A DNA stretch of 64,000 nt, from assembly GCA_030407085.1 (NCBI GenBank), contig CM059584.1, forward strand, positions 104,469,001-104,533,000, written 5' to 3'. The position numbers and the translations under genes are program-made. This stretch comes from Trichopria drosophilae (lineage: Eukaryota; Arthropoda; Insecta; Hymenoptera; Diapriidae). Every line of letters starts with the position of its first letter. The first letter of the stretch is position 1. Positions 45,529 through 56,350 of the stretch are shown piece after piece. The notes under the pieces were generated by a model. That model ran no database searches and had not been told where the DNA came from. It worked only from the letters and a program-made list of their open reading frames with translations.

Positions 45529-45900
45529 AATGTGTGCAGTAAAATAACACAAATCAATAGGCTTTGTTGTTGGGAAGCTCTGGGTCCTTTCCGAACTTAT
45601 TTTGTGCATCAAATATGTATAAAAATTGTGTATTTTTACTATTGTTAAGGTATGCTGGTGATGCAAACAGGAACGAATTCAAAATGTAGATGGGTTACAT
45701 TTTAAATTTTCTAGAAAATTAGACATCTAAGCATAAATATCATGTACATTTTGAATGTAAAAACATGGAATCATTTTAACCTACATTTTTTTAATCGGCT
45801 GCTATCATCAGGGTAATTTTTAAGGTTAGGCATGCATCTGGTGCACAAGATGCAACCATTTCTTTTTTTACTAAGTGCAAATATTGGAAATGAGCTATTA
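45529..45900. other. AT-rich non-coding stretch
   Basis: No feature recognised. Confidence 0.35.
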
Positions 45901-45901
45901 A

Positions 45902-46480
45902 TCGATTTTCTGACTTCAGCTAAGTCGTAAAATGTACATCGTCATTTTCGACTTTGGGATGACATTCAAGGTCACGCTGAAGATCAATCCTCAAGTTACG
46001 ATTGAATATCTATGAACAAAATCTGAAACTTTCCTCCCCAAAATGGACTCAACCAACGTTATCAGACCGTTTTCATATATTTGGGTCACCTTGCATATTA
46101 ACCTTATAAGAACGGGGATTTTTACGTTGAGTTTCTGACTTCCGCTGAGTCGTAAAATGTACATCGTAATTTTCAAGACGGCGAATTCAAAATCCTGGTA
46201 TGTTGGACCAATTCTGACCTCCAGTTCAGATTCCACTCATAAAATTATTTCGAAAATGATCCACCGCTCAGAATTACAATTCCACAAAGAAGTTTCTGCT
46301 CTTTACATTTTTGTGACCAAAAAATTCGTTTCGACTTTGGGATGACATTCAACGTTACGGTCAAGGTCAATCCTCAAGTTACGAATATCCATGAAAAAAA
46401 TCTGAAACTTTTCTCCCCAAAATGGACTCATCCAACGTTATCAGGTCGTTTCCGTATTTTTGGGTTACCTTGTGGGCCTA
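45902..46480 (+). repeat. Duplicated satellite-like block
   Basis: Two overlapping duplications are visible. TCTGACTTC-GCT-AGTCGTAAAATGTACATCGT occurs at 45908 and again at 46133. GACTTTGGGATGACATTCAA, followed by about 150 bp including CCCCAAAATGGACTCA-CCAACGTTATCAG, occurs at 45949 and again at 46333. The spacings (225 and 384 bp) differ, so this is not a simple tandem array. Overlapping frames on either strand are not coding. Confidence 0.7.
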
Positions 46481-46960
46481 GATGGTATTTAATTTAAAGG
46501 TGAAAAACACATCGAGCTTTCTTTTTTGATTCGATTCCAAGACACTTTTTGACCATTCCTATGCAAAAATTTAAAAAATCGTTCGGGCCGTTTTCATTCT
46601 ATATTGATTTCTTTTTTGAAAAATTAATATATTGAAACAAACATAAACTTACAAAAAAATCTTTTTTAAAATTTCATACATGATGTGTTCTTACGTAATT
46701 CGATGCGCCGAAAACGAATATCATCGTGAAAATTGCCTCAAATGCTACTAACATGGTAAAAATTAATAAAAATCGATAAAAACTTTGGTTTTTCACAGTT
46801 TTTCTTGTTTACTTACAAAAAAATTGGTAATGTCGAAAAATGTTTGGAAGAAAAGTTTTAGATCTGCGTGCAATATATATTTTATATTGAATGCATTTTT
46901 CGGAGATTTGAATATTTAACGAAATAAACGAGGAGCGTGATGGAATAGTTCTTTTCGGTC
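46481..46960. other. AT-rich non-coding stretch
   Basis: Phrases such as ATTGATTTCTTTTTTGAAAA and long T runs, with no frame of interest. Possibly decayed repeat. Confidence 0.35.
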
Positions 46961-47175
46961 ATAGGCCATAAAGTTTAATTTTACGGACCGAGTGATGAAT
47001 GTGCGTCCGAGGCTTCGCCGGTCCTCGGACGCACCGTGTCCAAACAAAGTCGTTAAATACGGCCGAGGAGCGATCGCTATTTTTTGATACACTGTTCGCA
47101 AAGTAGGCACTTAACCGACTGTTTTTAGTCCGTAAAGTGAGACTTTACGGACTAAAAAGAGTCCGTAAAGTGTCT
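46961..47175. repeat. Cluster of strong hairpins with GTCCGTAAA arms
   Basis: Three structures stand in 200 bp. GGCCATAAAGT pairs imperfectly with ATTTTACGGACC at 46967-46989. GTGCGTCCGAGG at 47001-47012 pairs perfectly with 47023-47034. TTTTTAGTCCGTAAAGT at 47122-47138 pairs perfectly with 47142-47158 across a 3-base gap, and a further GAGTCCGTAAAGTGTC follows directly. The GC-rich interior (46980-47080) contrasts with its flanks. The layout suggests a small element whose ends are themselves palindromic. Confidence 0.6.
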
Positions 47176-48020
47176 AATTTATAGACACATGTATCACAGT
47201 ATTGATGATTTTGTCGTGTTTTCCCATGAAAATCGCATTTCGGCCAATTTTTGTAATGTTATTCGATTTCATGGTATAATAATGATAAGTTTGACAGCAT
47301 AGATGTAATAAAAATTATTAGCAACCCTGACAGGTTTTTGATGCAATTACAACTGACACAATTAATTGTCTTTTTTTTCGTTTCTATCACACCTATATAA
47401 AAAATGCATAAAATATAAAATATGTATTTTGAGAAGATCTACAACTTTTATTTCAAAACAATTTTCGTCTTTTTCAATATTTTTCAAAATAAACGAGAAG
47501 AATCCGAACAAACTTAATTTTTATGGGGGTTTCTCAATTTTTCACTATCTAAATGATATTGTTAATTTTCACAATTATGTTCGTTTTATTGTATCGAATT
47601 ACGTAAGAAAACATATGTGTAATACAAATGTGTGCAACCACGTTTATCTTCGCTTCAGCGTTCTGATTTTTCAAAATACGAATCAATATAGATCGAAAAT
47701 TGGATCCGATGTCTTCAATTTGATTGGCGTGGCATTGAAGTTATTGCAAAAAAAAAGTAATTTTTTTTCTTTATACGAAAATTCCATACAAAATTTTCAG
47801 ATGTTATTTGTTCGACTCCCCCCGAAACCCCCGTCTTTTTGGTTTCAGACTCTATTTAAATGCAACACGGTGAGCTTGGATAAAGTTCACCCGAAAAAGT
47901 CGTGACCTCTTCCGGTTTATTTTTAATGTTGTTGTGGGCAGAAATAGTTACAATTCAATTGTATCATGTTATTGTAATGGTACTTCGTGTATACAAGGTT
48001 ATCTAACGATACTTGAATAA
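47176..48020. other. AT-rich stretch with a long unrecognised frame
   Basis: A plus frame at 47366-47905 is open for 179 codons, which is long for such AT-rich DNA, but it begins at TTG and the product is rich in phenylalanine, asparagine and serine with no recognisable domain. The phrase AGATCTACAACTTTTATTTC near 47434 resembles the TGTAGAG-type interior of repeat X in reverse, so the frame may simply lie in old repeat sequence. I do not call a gene. Confidence 0.3.
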
Positions 48021-48292
48021 GGGTGCACCTCAAAAACCCGACCAATCATAAAACAGATATTTCAAAAAACAGACATTAAAAATCAGACATTTAAAGAAAC
48101 GGCGATTCAAAAACCAGACAGTTCACAAAACAGGCATTCAAAAACCAGATATTTCAAATTGCAGACATATTTTGAAAGTTTTTTTTCGAATTGTCTAGTT
48201 TTTTAATTTCTGTTTTTTGAAATGTCGGGTTTTTGAATGTCGGGTTTTTGAAGTGTATGTTTTGTGATTTGTCGGATTTTTTAGATGCACCT
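48021..48292. mobile_element. GGGTG foldback element 1, 272 bp
   Basis: The left end GGGTGCACCTCAAAAACCCG and the complement of the right end (AGGTGCATCTAAAAAATCCG) match well and both continue into GACNAATCA. The left arm is a row of about 15-bp units (AAACAGATATTTCAA-like) and the right arm carries the complement (TTGAAATGTCGGGTTTT-like), fewer in number. The 8 bp on the left (TTGAATAA, 48013-48020) and right (TTGAAAAA, 48293-48300) agree at seven positions, consistent with an aged 8-bp target duplication. Unit structure and ends match the elements at 50242 and 59780. There is no coding sequence. Confidence 0.75.
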
Positions 48293-48332
48293 TTGAAAAA
48301 TATACAAAAAAATTAAATATATCGATCTGTAA

Positions 48333-48426
48333 TTCGGATTCCACCTTCATAAACTGTAGGTCCCGTCGCGATTTAGTCCCATGTGGGTTCACAAGTCGAC
48401 GTAAAATAATATTAAAAAAAAAAAAA
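48333..48426 (+). repeat. 3' end of a non-LTR retroposon, copy 2
   Basis: Near-identical to 7114-7203, starting abruptly at TTCGGATTCC and ending in an A-rich tail of about 13 bases. The abrupt start marks a 5' truncation. It lies 40 bp from the end of a foldback element, so this site has collected at least two insertions. Confidence 0.65.
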
Positions 48427-48790
48427 TTATCATCTTTTTTACGATTTTGGGTTGGTAATACGTCAGTACTAAGTTATTACTGTGATGATAGTGATACTCA
48501 CCGATGACAGTAGCACCGACAATCAGCGCTACAGGTCTAGCTGCGAAGCGGTAATTAAAACCGGTAATTTGTACCCAACAGTACTGAATGACAGAACTGA
48601 TTTCGTACTTCGTGACTATGGCTGTCAGTATTGGATAGCGTTAAATGCCGCGACTATTCCAAAAATGCTCCAGCATTGGCGATCAGTACTCAAACTTTGG
48701 AGAGCAGTATTAGGTCAGTACCATCCCTGTACTGTTTTTCCGACACCGTTTTTTCTTACAAATTTTTAACTGGGTAGCACAACCAATCTG
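48427..48790. other. GC-richer patch with repeated CAGTAYT words
   Basis: CAGTACT, CAGTATTGG, CAGTATTAGG and GTACTG words recur at least eight times in 48460-48745 in both orientations. A 95-codon plus frame (48482-48769) crosses it without a recognisable product. It may be a degenerate repeat or foldback. Confidence 0.35.
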
Positions 48791-50241
48791 GTATGAAACC
48801 GTACGTTTTGAGAAAGCAGAATATTTGTTTAGTACCTTGTTTGCTAGATTAGTTGCAAGTATACAACGAAATTCTCCATTTTGAAGTCATTGTTTTGAGT
48901 GGCACCTTGAAAATAAGTTTTATATTGATTTTTCTTATAGCTTTTAGAAACCTCATGTCACGCAACATTTTTATACCTGGTAAATAGTGATATTTTCGGT
49001 AACTGATATTAACAACTGTTTACAAGAAAAATTTAGATTAAAAAGCTGTAACGATATTCAAATCCTAACTTAAAATTTTAACGAGCCAATTAATTGGATA
49101 TTCTCGTTAATAGTTGAATGCAATATATCAATCAGAGGACTTGATTAAGTTTCTTAATTTCAATAGCTACGTATGATCGAATCTATTCTTTTAGTTAGAT
49201 GATCTGAACATAAATTATATTACTTTTCTTGAGTGAATCTCGAATATACCATTTAATTGTAACTAACTGAACTTTCTCCAGAATGTACATACTTTCTTTA
49301 ACGGATACAAATAATTTTTCGTAATATGGTAAGAACCATGCACAAATTTACACTCGCACCGTACTTATTTAAGAAAGTCCAACACCTGCCCCATGAACTG
49401 GTTTTGCACCATGTCGGTGTAAATTTTAGCGTTGCTGTTGGAGCATTCCAGGATAAGGGAGTAATTTGACCTATTTCTTATCGTTGCATACCGCATTAAC
49501 TATTTGTTGAACAAATTTTCCAAATATGAACCATTTTTAAATAAAAATGAGTTTCAAAAGTAATCTACTCTCTAAATTTCTTGGAATTTTGCTCCTGTAA
49601 AGAGTGATTGAAAAATCACTCTAGTAAGAGGGGATTCAGTGAAATTAGACTCTAATAAGAGCTGATATTTTCACTCTTGTAAGAAGAGTCTAAATTTTCA
49701 CTTTTTCGGTTACAGAGAATTTATAAGAATTTCTAATTTACCAGCCGCTAGGAGTGCTCGCGACTCTTCGGTTTATGTTTCTAATTTTGTATTTTAGAAA
49801 AATTGACGGAACGTTAAATATCTTATTTATTATATCTCACAGTTTTGTATGTCGTACTCATATATTGTAACTAACATTTATTTAACTTTGCAGCTTTTTA
49901 TTAGAAGGGAATATTTAATTCATATTTTCTCTTATACATTACGGATTACGAATTACGTGTTATTTTTTTTTTCGCAAAGAAAACCCATGAAAAAAAATAT
50001 CTGAATTAAAAAGTTATTTCCTTCTGGAAGAAAAATAAAAGTTTTGAACTCACTCATTCTATCAGACAGAAGAATTCACTCTCAAAAAGGAGTGACTTTT
50101 CACTCTAAGGAATTTAAAGAATAAGCACAGAATTTGTTTCAATAATATCACATTTACATTTTAATCAATATAATAATAATATATTATACTCGTCAACAAC
50201 AAAATAATTACTAATTTGTTGTTCTTTCATATGAAGATTTT
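48791..50241. other. AT-rich stretch with AGAGTGA / TCACTCT words
   Basis: A perfect 9-bp hairpin (AGAGTGATT at 49601-49609, complement at 49614-49622) begins a series of TCACTCT and AGAGTCTAA words that continue to 49700 and reappear at 50050-50115. No gene is recognised. Confidence 0.4.
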
Positions 50242-50417
50242 GGGTGTGGATCGAAAAACCGACAAATCAAAAAGCTGACAGAAAAAAGCCGACACATAAA
50301 AAAATAGACACAACGACAAGCGGACAGTTATTTTTTGAAATGTCAGTTTTTTAACACTCGGTTGTTGGTTTTTTGATCTGTCGACTTTTCGATTTTTCAG
50401 TTTTTCGACCCGCACCC
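50242..50417. mobile_element. GGGTG foldback element 2, 176 bp
   Basis: The left end GGGTGTGGATCGAAAAACCG and the complement of the right end (GGGTGCGGGTCGAAAAACTG) share 16 of 20 bases or more. Arms hold only a few of the 15-16-bp units (GACAAATCAAAAAGC and complements such as GATCTGTCGACTTTTC). It is the shortest of the three. The flanking 8-mers (AAGATTTT and ACAAATAT) do not match, so a target duplication is not evident. Confidence 0.75.
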
Positions 50418-51200
50418 ACAAATATTAATTACAATTAAATTTACTAAAGATAGTGGCTAAAATTGAAACAAACTGCAACCAAAAATAAATCTCTTGCTTA
50501 TCTTCATTATAATTTATTAATCAAATGCAAAAATGTGCGGGTAACGAGTGCTTTGATAACTACTACGCAAGCAAAGTGTTCGTTCTTATCGCTCGCCCTT
50601 CATGGTCAACACGCATGGCACTTGATTTTGGTTGTAAAGCAGATTTATGGCAATACCGATTGCTTATGTATTACATAAAGAAATTTGTGATCATTTATAG
50701 TTTTCTATTGACGTACCTGTTTACAATTTGCTTTCATCTCGCCACTGTATACAATGTTTTCAAACAAATTAAAGTGTAGTACTCTTACGCAAATTTTTTG
50801 GAGTCAATATTTACTCTGTGAAATAAGAGTCTTTTGCAAAAACACTTTTACACCCCTAAAGTATAATTTTTCGAGAGAAAGTTTCCACCCTGTAAAGAGC
50901 AGAGTTTCTTTTACATCACAGGAATTTTGAAACGTCACCTACTTGAGAGATGGAGAGGTCAATGACTTTACCATTTTTCAAAAACAGTTAAGTAATTTAA
51001 TATTAAATATAAATTAATTAATAATATATTGTTAAGCATTCTTTTACAATTTATAATCTGTAAGATATACACCCATTAAAAAAATTATCTTCATGAAAGA
51101 TTTTTTTTACTGAACATATTATTATTTTATACATTTTAATTAGAAGACTTTCGTTTTCTGAAAAGTTACCCAATAAACGTTACCTGATTCCCAATGTGAA
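50418..51200. other. AT-rich stretch, unrecognised frames
   Basis: Two overlapping plus frames (50463-50678 and 50525-50779) lie in a slightly GC-richer patch and have no known products. Near 50790-50960 are ACTCTGTGAAATAAGAGTC and related words resembling those at 49.6 kb. Confidence 0.35.
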
Positions 51201-53500
51201 CTACTATTTTGAGAATATTACATAAAAAATAATATTCCAAAACTTATAGGAATATTTGTTGCATACAAATCAATAACTTTTTTGAAAATTCAGTAAAATA
51301 GTTAAAAATTCCAAAGAACACTTTTTTTACTTCCATGTCAATCAAGTATGTTGTATCAAAATCGAAGTTTAAAAAATGCAAGGTACATATCCTACTTTTC
51401 TCAAGGTCGCGCTTCAAGATTGTGAGATCAACATTGAGTTTCAGTCGTCAGGAATATGACACCAATCTTCTCGAACCGTTAAGGCATTAGGATTCGATTT
51501 AACCTATGTACAAAACTGGTCAAAATATTTGAGTTTTGAGAACAAATTTTAGTCGTATACCCTACATCAAACGAACGACTTCAAAAAGCCTCGTTAATGA
51601 ACATTTTTTTGAAAATTTCCGAACGAAGTAACTAAAAAAATTATGAACTTTCAAAAAAATGCTAAGAATGAACAATTCTTAGAATTGATAGAGAAACAGT
51701 GGAATTTTTCAAGATTAGTTTGCGGACTTACATCAAATATCACTTCTTATACGGAGAAAATTTTCTACGTTTTAAAGCACATAATCTTTTAATTACATTT
51801 TAGTACGTGATTTAGAGCTATTAAATCATGTACTTCGAGACTTTTGGTCATCAGGTAACTCGATGAAAAACGAGTACCACCCCTGTGACATAATTTCTAC
51901 AATTTCGACCTTTAATATCATGTACTGTACGCTTATAATGGATGATACCTCAGCTATCTAATATACCTCGAGTTCATGCTTTTACAGGAGATAAAATACG
52001 TCATACCAAAACCATCATTCCTGCATTCATTCTGATATCGCTAGAGTTATGTTCTTACGATTTCTTACAGTGCATAGATTGTAGAATGCAATCGGCGGAA
52101 CATCGGAAATAGGAACGAGGAAATTAAGGAATTCGGTGGACTGTGGTACGAACAGTTTTATATCCTGTAAAAGCGTGAATAACCCTCGAAACTATTTCAT
52201 ATGCGGTCGTTGCTTCGAAAGCACGTAAACTTGCTGTATTATCATTTACACTAGCCTTTCTTTTCATAAGTACGTCAGTGCCTTTCAATCACTGAATTCA
52301 AACTTATGTAGGAACTTATTCTTGAAAATATACCATCACAATGTCTGACGTATTAAAAGCAGAAACTGTCGTGCTATGAAACGCAGAAAATTTTCTCCGT
52401 GTACTTTATTCAAATATTGTTTTCTTAGATAATTAAATTTCTTCACCAGAAAAATTATTCGGAATACAATCAATGTACAAGAAAACATAAATAATAAATT
52501 CTACATTAGACAACTTGAGCGAAAATAATGTGGCGTTAAAGACCGTTCAAGTTAGGCCTTCTTTTGGAACTAGGGTCACGAACTATCCTTCTTTCAGAAG
52601 AATTGTTCTTCTTTGCAAAGTAATCTCCTTCGTCCTTCCAAAAGTTCGAAAGGACACTAAATGTCTTCCTTTTTTATCGTGTATGAACGAATATTTACCT
52701 CTTTCATTATCGCCCTAAGTTAAACAAGAATAAAACACGCTTAATTTGTGTTTAACAAAAATGTTTGTTGTCAAATTCTTCATTTTTAGTAATATTATAA
52801 AATATGCGTCCTCTTTTTTCTTAAATTTCGTGACTTTTTTTACAGCGCATGTATTTTGTCTTATAAACAACACAAACTTGCAGATTTTTAACGGTAAAAA
52901 ATGTTTGCTGAAACTGCAGAACTGCAATTGCAAAGAAAAAATCAATGGATTTTAGCTGATTTTTTCCATTATTTAAACCGAAATAATCTAAAATATCTGA
53001 AAAGTTAAACACAAACTGCCCTAATTATTTGAAATAATTAACTTTGACGTAATTAATTAGTAAACCACGTTTTTAATTTTAATGCAAAGTTGTATCACAT
53101 ATCATAAACAATTCTCAGATAAATATACAACTACACTGCAGATAAACTACAATAAATATTACTTTGAATATTTACTATATAAATTGCATTAATAAATATA
53201 CGTAATTTTTAATAAAAACTTACTGGCGATTAGCAGTTTTGTGAAGTGACTTATACATTTAGTATATAATTCTCTAAAACTTATTTATGAGCCCTTGTTA
53301 CTTAATTCTTTTTAAATTACGTCGCTATCATAAATTTTTTCGAATTAACAACGCATATTATTTAACACTCATTTTTTTGCATTTATTATACAATTAAATC
53401 CTCTCCAAAATAATACAACCGTTAAAGATTAAATGAGTGTACAATTACCATACGAATTTTTATTGGAGATAATTTTCTGCCCATCTGTGCTGCAGATACG
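51201..53500. other. AT-rich non-coding stretch
   Basis: The interval 51380-51640 has phrases such as TCTCAAGGTCGCGCTTCAAG that echo the AAGGTCA phrases of the repeats at 8.2 and 46 kb, but alignment is poor. Short frames elsewhere are unremarkable. Confidence 0.35.
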
Positions 53501-55380
53501 CACTCGAACAAGGAAGCGGTGGTTTAAGTATACCTTCCCAAGGTAGAAATGGAAGACTGAAAGTATAAACAAAAATAAAAATATCCAATTAGAGGGAACG
53601 AGGCCGGAAAGATGGAATAAAGTGAATTAGAAAAAGAAATATAGAAAGTAAAAAGAAGATGAAATGGTAAAGCACACACCGTATAACCCACAGACATGCC
53701 GCAAAGACTGATGAAGATGAGAGGAACAAAAATTTGTCTCGCAAGAATTATATACAGGCATTTATTTCAGCATTATTACTACCGAGGCTCTTAATAATAC
53801 CACAATAACGTTTCAGCAATCGAATCTTTGAAGAAACGATCATTTTGATTAATTGTAAAAAGTCACGCATTAAAATGTAATTTTCTTTAACAACAGTGTT
53901 TTTAAATCCTGGTTGATATTTTCAAACAACAGAAAACTCAAGCATATATACCTCAAAAGCATTTGACATGCCTGCATGGACAAATTTTTTGTTGAAACTT
54001 TTCATCAATACAATGTTGTAATTTATTCTTTCTTGTTAAGATGTTGGGATAAAAATCATTTATTTTAGTAATTGCAATATTATAAAATAACGTATATAAT
54101 AAAAAGCAAGTGTAGCATATAAATAATACCAAGTTTTACTTCCAAAATGGTAATACATTATCTAAAATCGAAATATATATACACACATATCACTCGTTCA
54201 AATTTGTTTTGATCTATTATTAAATATATTATCTAAAGATGTAAGTTAAATATTATATACACTGAGAAAAATTATTTACTAATAGCTAATGTAAGTTAAT
54301 TTCAAGGCTCTTACATTAAGTGTAAAGTCACATTATTCCCTACATAGCTGAAGTTGTCTAATGTAAAATTAACAGTAACTGTAACGTTAAAAACAACAGG
54401 TAACTTTGAGATGAAAATACCAGCACTTTCCGGCATGTCAGCAATGTTATTTATATTAATTAATATATTTTAACATTCAATGAGCGTTCATGAACTGTTA
54501 ATAAATCTTACTAAATTCTATCGTTTGAACTGCGCATGTCAACAGTGCATCGAAAAATTTGCAGACATCGAATGACTGCGAAAGTGTATGTTTGTTTACC
54601 TCCGTTTCGGTGAAACTGTAAGCGCGTAAATATGTCACGTAATTATCCCAACATTAATATTTCTTATATTAACTATTAACATACCATATTTAACCGAATC
54701 TCAGAGTACGGTAAATTCAGGAAAAAGTACCTTACCTTATAAGATAAAAATCTAAATTCTGTTAGCTTTACTATGAAGCTAACTATTCCACTGTAAACAA
54801 ACATTTCCCTCAGTGTAATAGATCCATATGTGAGGAATATGACGGTACATTTCATATTCGACTCTGACAAATATTAAATTTTTATTTTGATAGAACATCA
54901 ACATATACGATTCTAAACGTGCATTAGGAAGTCGTATTCAAATATCTGGACATTTCGATTATGAATTCTTACACTGAATTCAAGGTCAATTTTTTGGGCA
55001 TTTCGGCGTTAATGGATTAAGAAGAGAATAGTCGTCATTCTGAGGTTGAATGTTAATATAACTTTGTGTCCACTACCTAAGAAAATTTTGTAAAATGTCT
55101 TTGTTCATTGTCTACAAATATTACACAAAATTACTCGAAAAATGCAATTTTCCACAAGACACCATAATAATAGGCAACAAATATTGTTATGAATTTGCAA
55201 ATAATGAGATTATCCAAAAGACTCAGATTCTAAGTAATGTTAATAATTACGTAATACTTTTGTTGTTTCCAATAAAATTAAATTTTATACGTAAATCTCC
55301 ATCAAAATATAATGCCCTTTACGTTTCTTCGTATCATTACTCTTGAATTCTAAGTGGCAATTCGATAATCTGAGCGCAGC
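53501..55380. other. AT-rich non-coding stretch
   Basis: A purine-rich segment lies at 53560-53680. An 83-codon plus frame at 55095-55346 has no recognisable domain. No repeat was matched. Confidence 0.35.
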
Positions 55381-56350
55381 CTTCAACTAGAGAAGAATGG
55401 TATGGCATTACCGCAATAGTGTTTCGTTTTACTTATACAAATTGACCAGAAAATGAGTGAAATCTCTCTCAATGCCTTCTCCAGGTTAGATTGCTGCTTT
55501 GGGGATATACCGAATAACGCGTAGAGAATTAAAGGGAAAGAATCCAAGGATGTCAAAAAGAGAATATGATACACCTTAGGAACTAGAGAAAGTGAGATAG
55601 AGTACATGTGTGAGGGAGATAAAGAAAGAAATGAAGAGTCGGACGCACTTGGATGTGTAATTAACATACCAAACCTCCCAGCAATGTTCCTTCTTTCGTG
55701 GGTATGTTGGCTCGTTTCGTCCCTGTCCAGCATATAGGTTAGGTTCTTTTAGATCAAAATAACATTCCCTACCATTCTCTCGATTGCGGGAAGAGATCAT
55801 TTCGCCTGGATGCCGATGTGATCTTCTATTAGAACTTCCTGTCGATTCTTATCTTTACGCCTCTACCTGAGCGCTATCCTCACGCCGAGTACTGAATGAC
55901 GAAATAATTCGTATGAGAGATCAAGGTGGATAGTTGAAGTTCATTACGGCAGCGCGGGAATATACCCTCAGGAGAAAAAGTCGGAGGCTGTTTCTGCTGC
56001 AGACGTATATATATAGTGATGTTACAGCTGTTGTTCCTGCTGCTATTGCTCTCGCTGTTGAATAGGGAGAAGAAATGCGACTGGTATGTTGGTAGTGCTG
56101 CGTAAGATAACTGCAAAACGATGTTTTACACGTGCGATGTACAGATTTATAGAGCAGTCATGCAGGATGCACGTCGTTATTAAACGCGAGGTATTTTCAT
56201 GTCTACCTCTATTCAAATAACATGAACAACTCTTGACTTTGAGCGGCGGTAATCTCCAGCAATTCTCAAGAGCTATTTGAACAGCGCAAAAGCTAAATTG
56301 TAACATGGAAAGTGAAGGTTCATTTATATTTTTGTCTCTTGCACTCATAC
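55381..56350. other. GC-enriched patch with minus-strand frames
   Basis: A broad, mild GC rise. Minus frames of 116, 74, 78 and 101 codons overlap in different phases and none matches a family I know, so I do not call a gene. A purine-rich tract (55585-55640) resembles the one at 44.7 kb in composition only. It could be an exon cluster or regulatory island of an unseen gene. Confidence 0.3.

Noticed and set aside
55383..56348. Series of minus-strand frames considered as exons of one gene
   Set aside because: The products have no common domain, the phases conflict and no consistent splice junctions link them.
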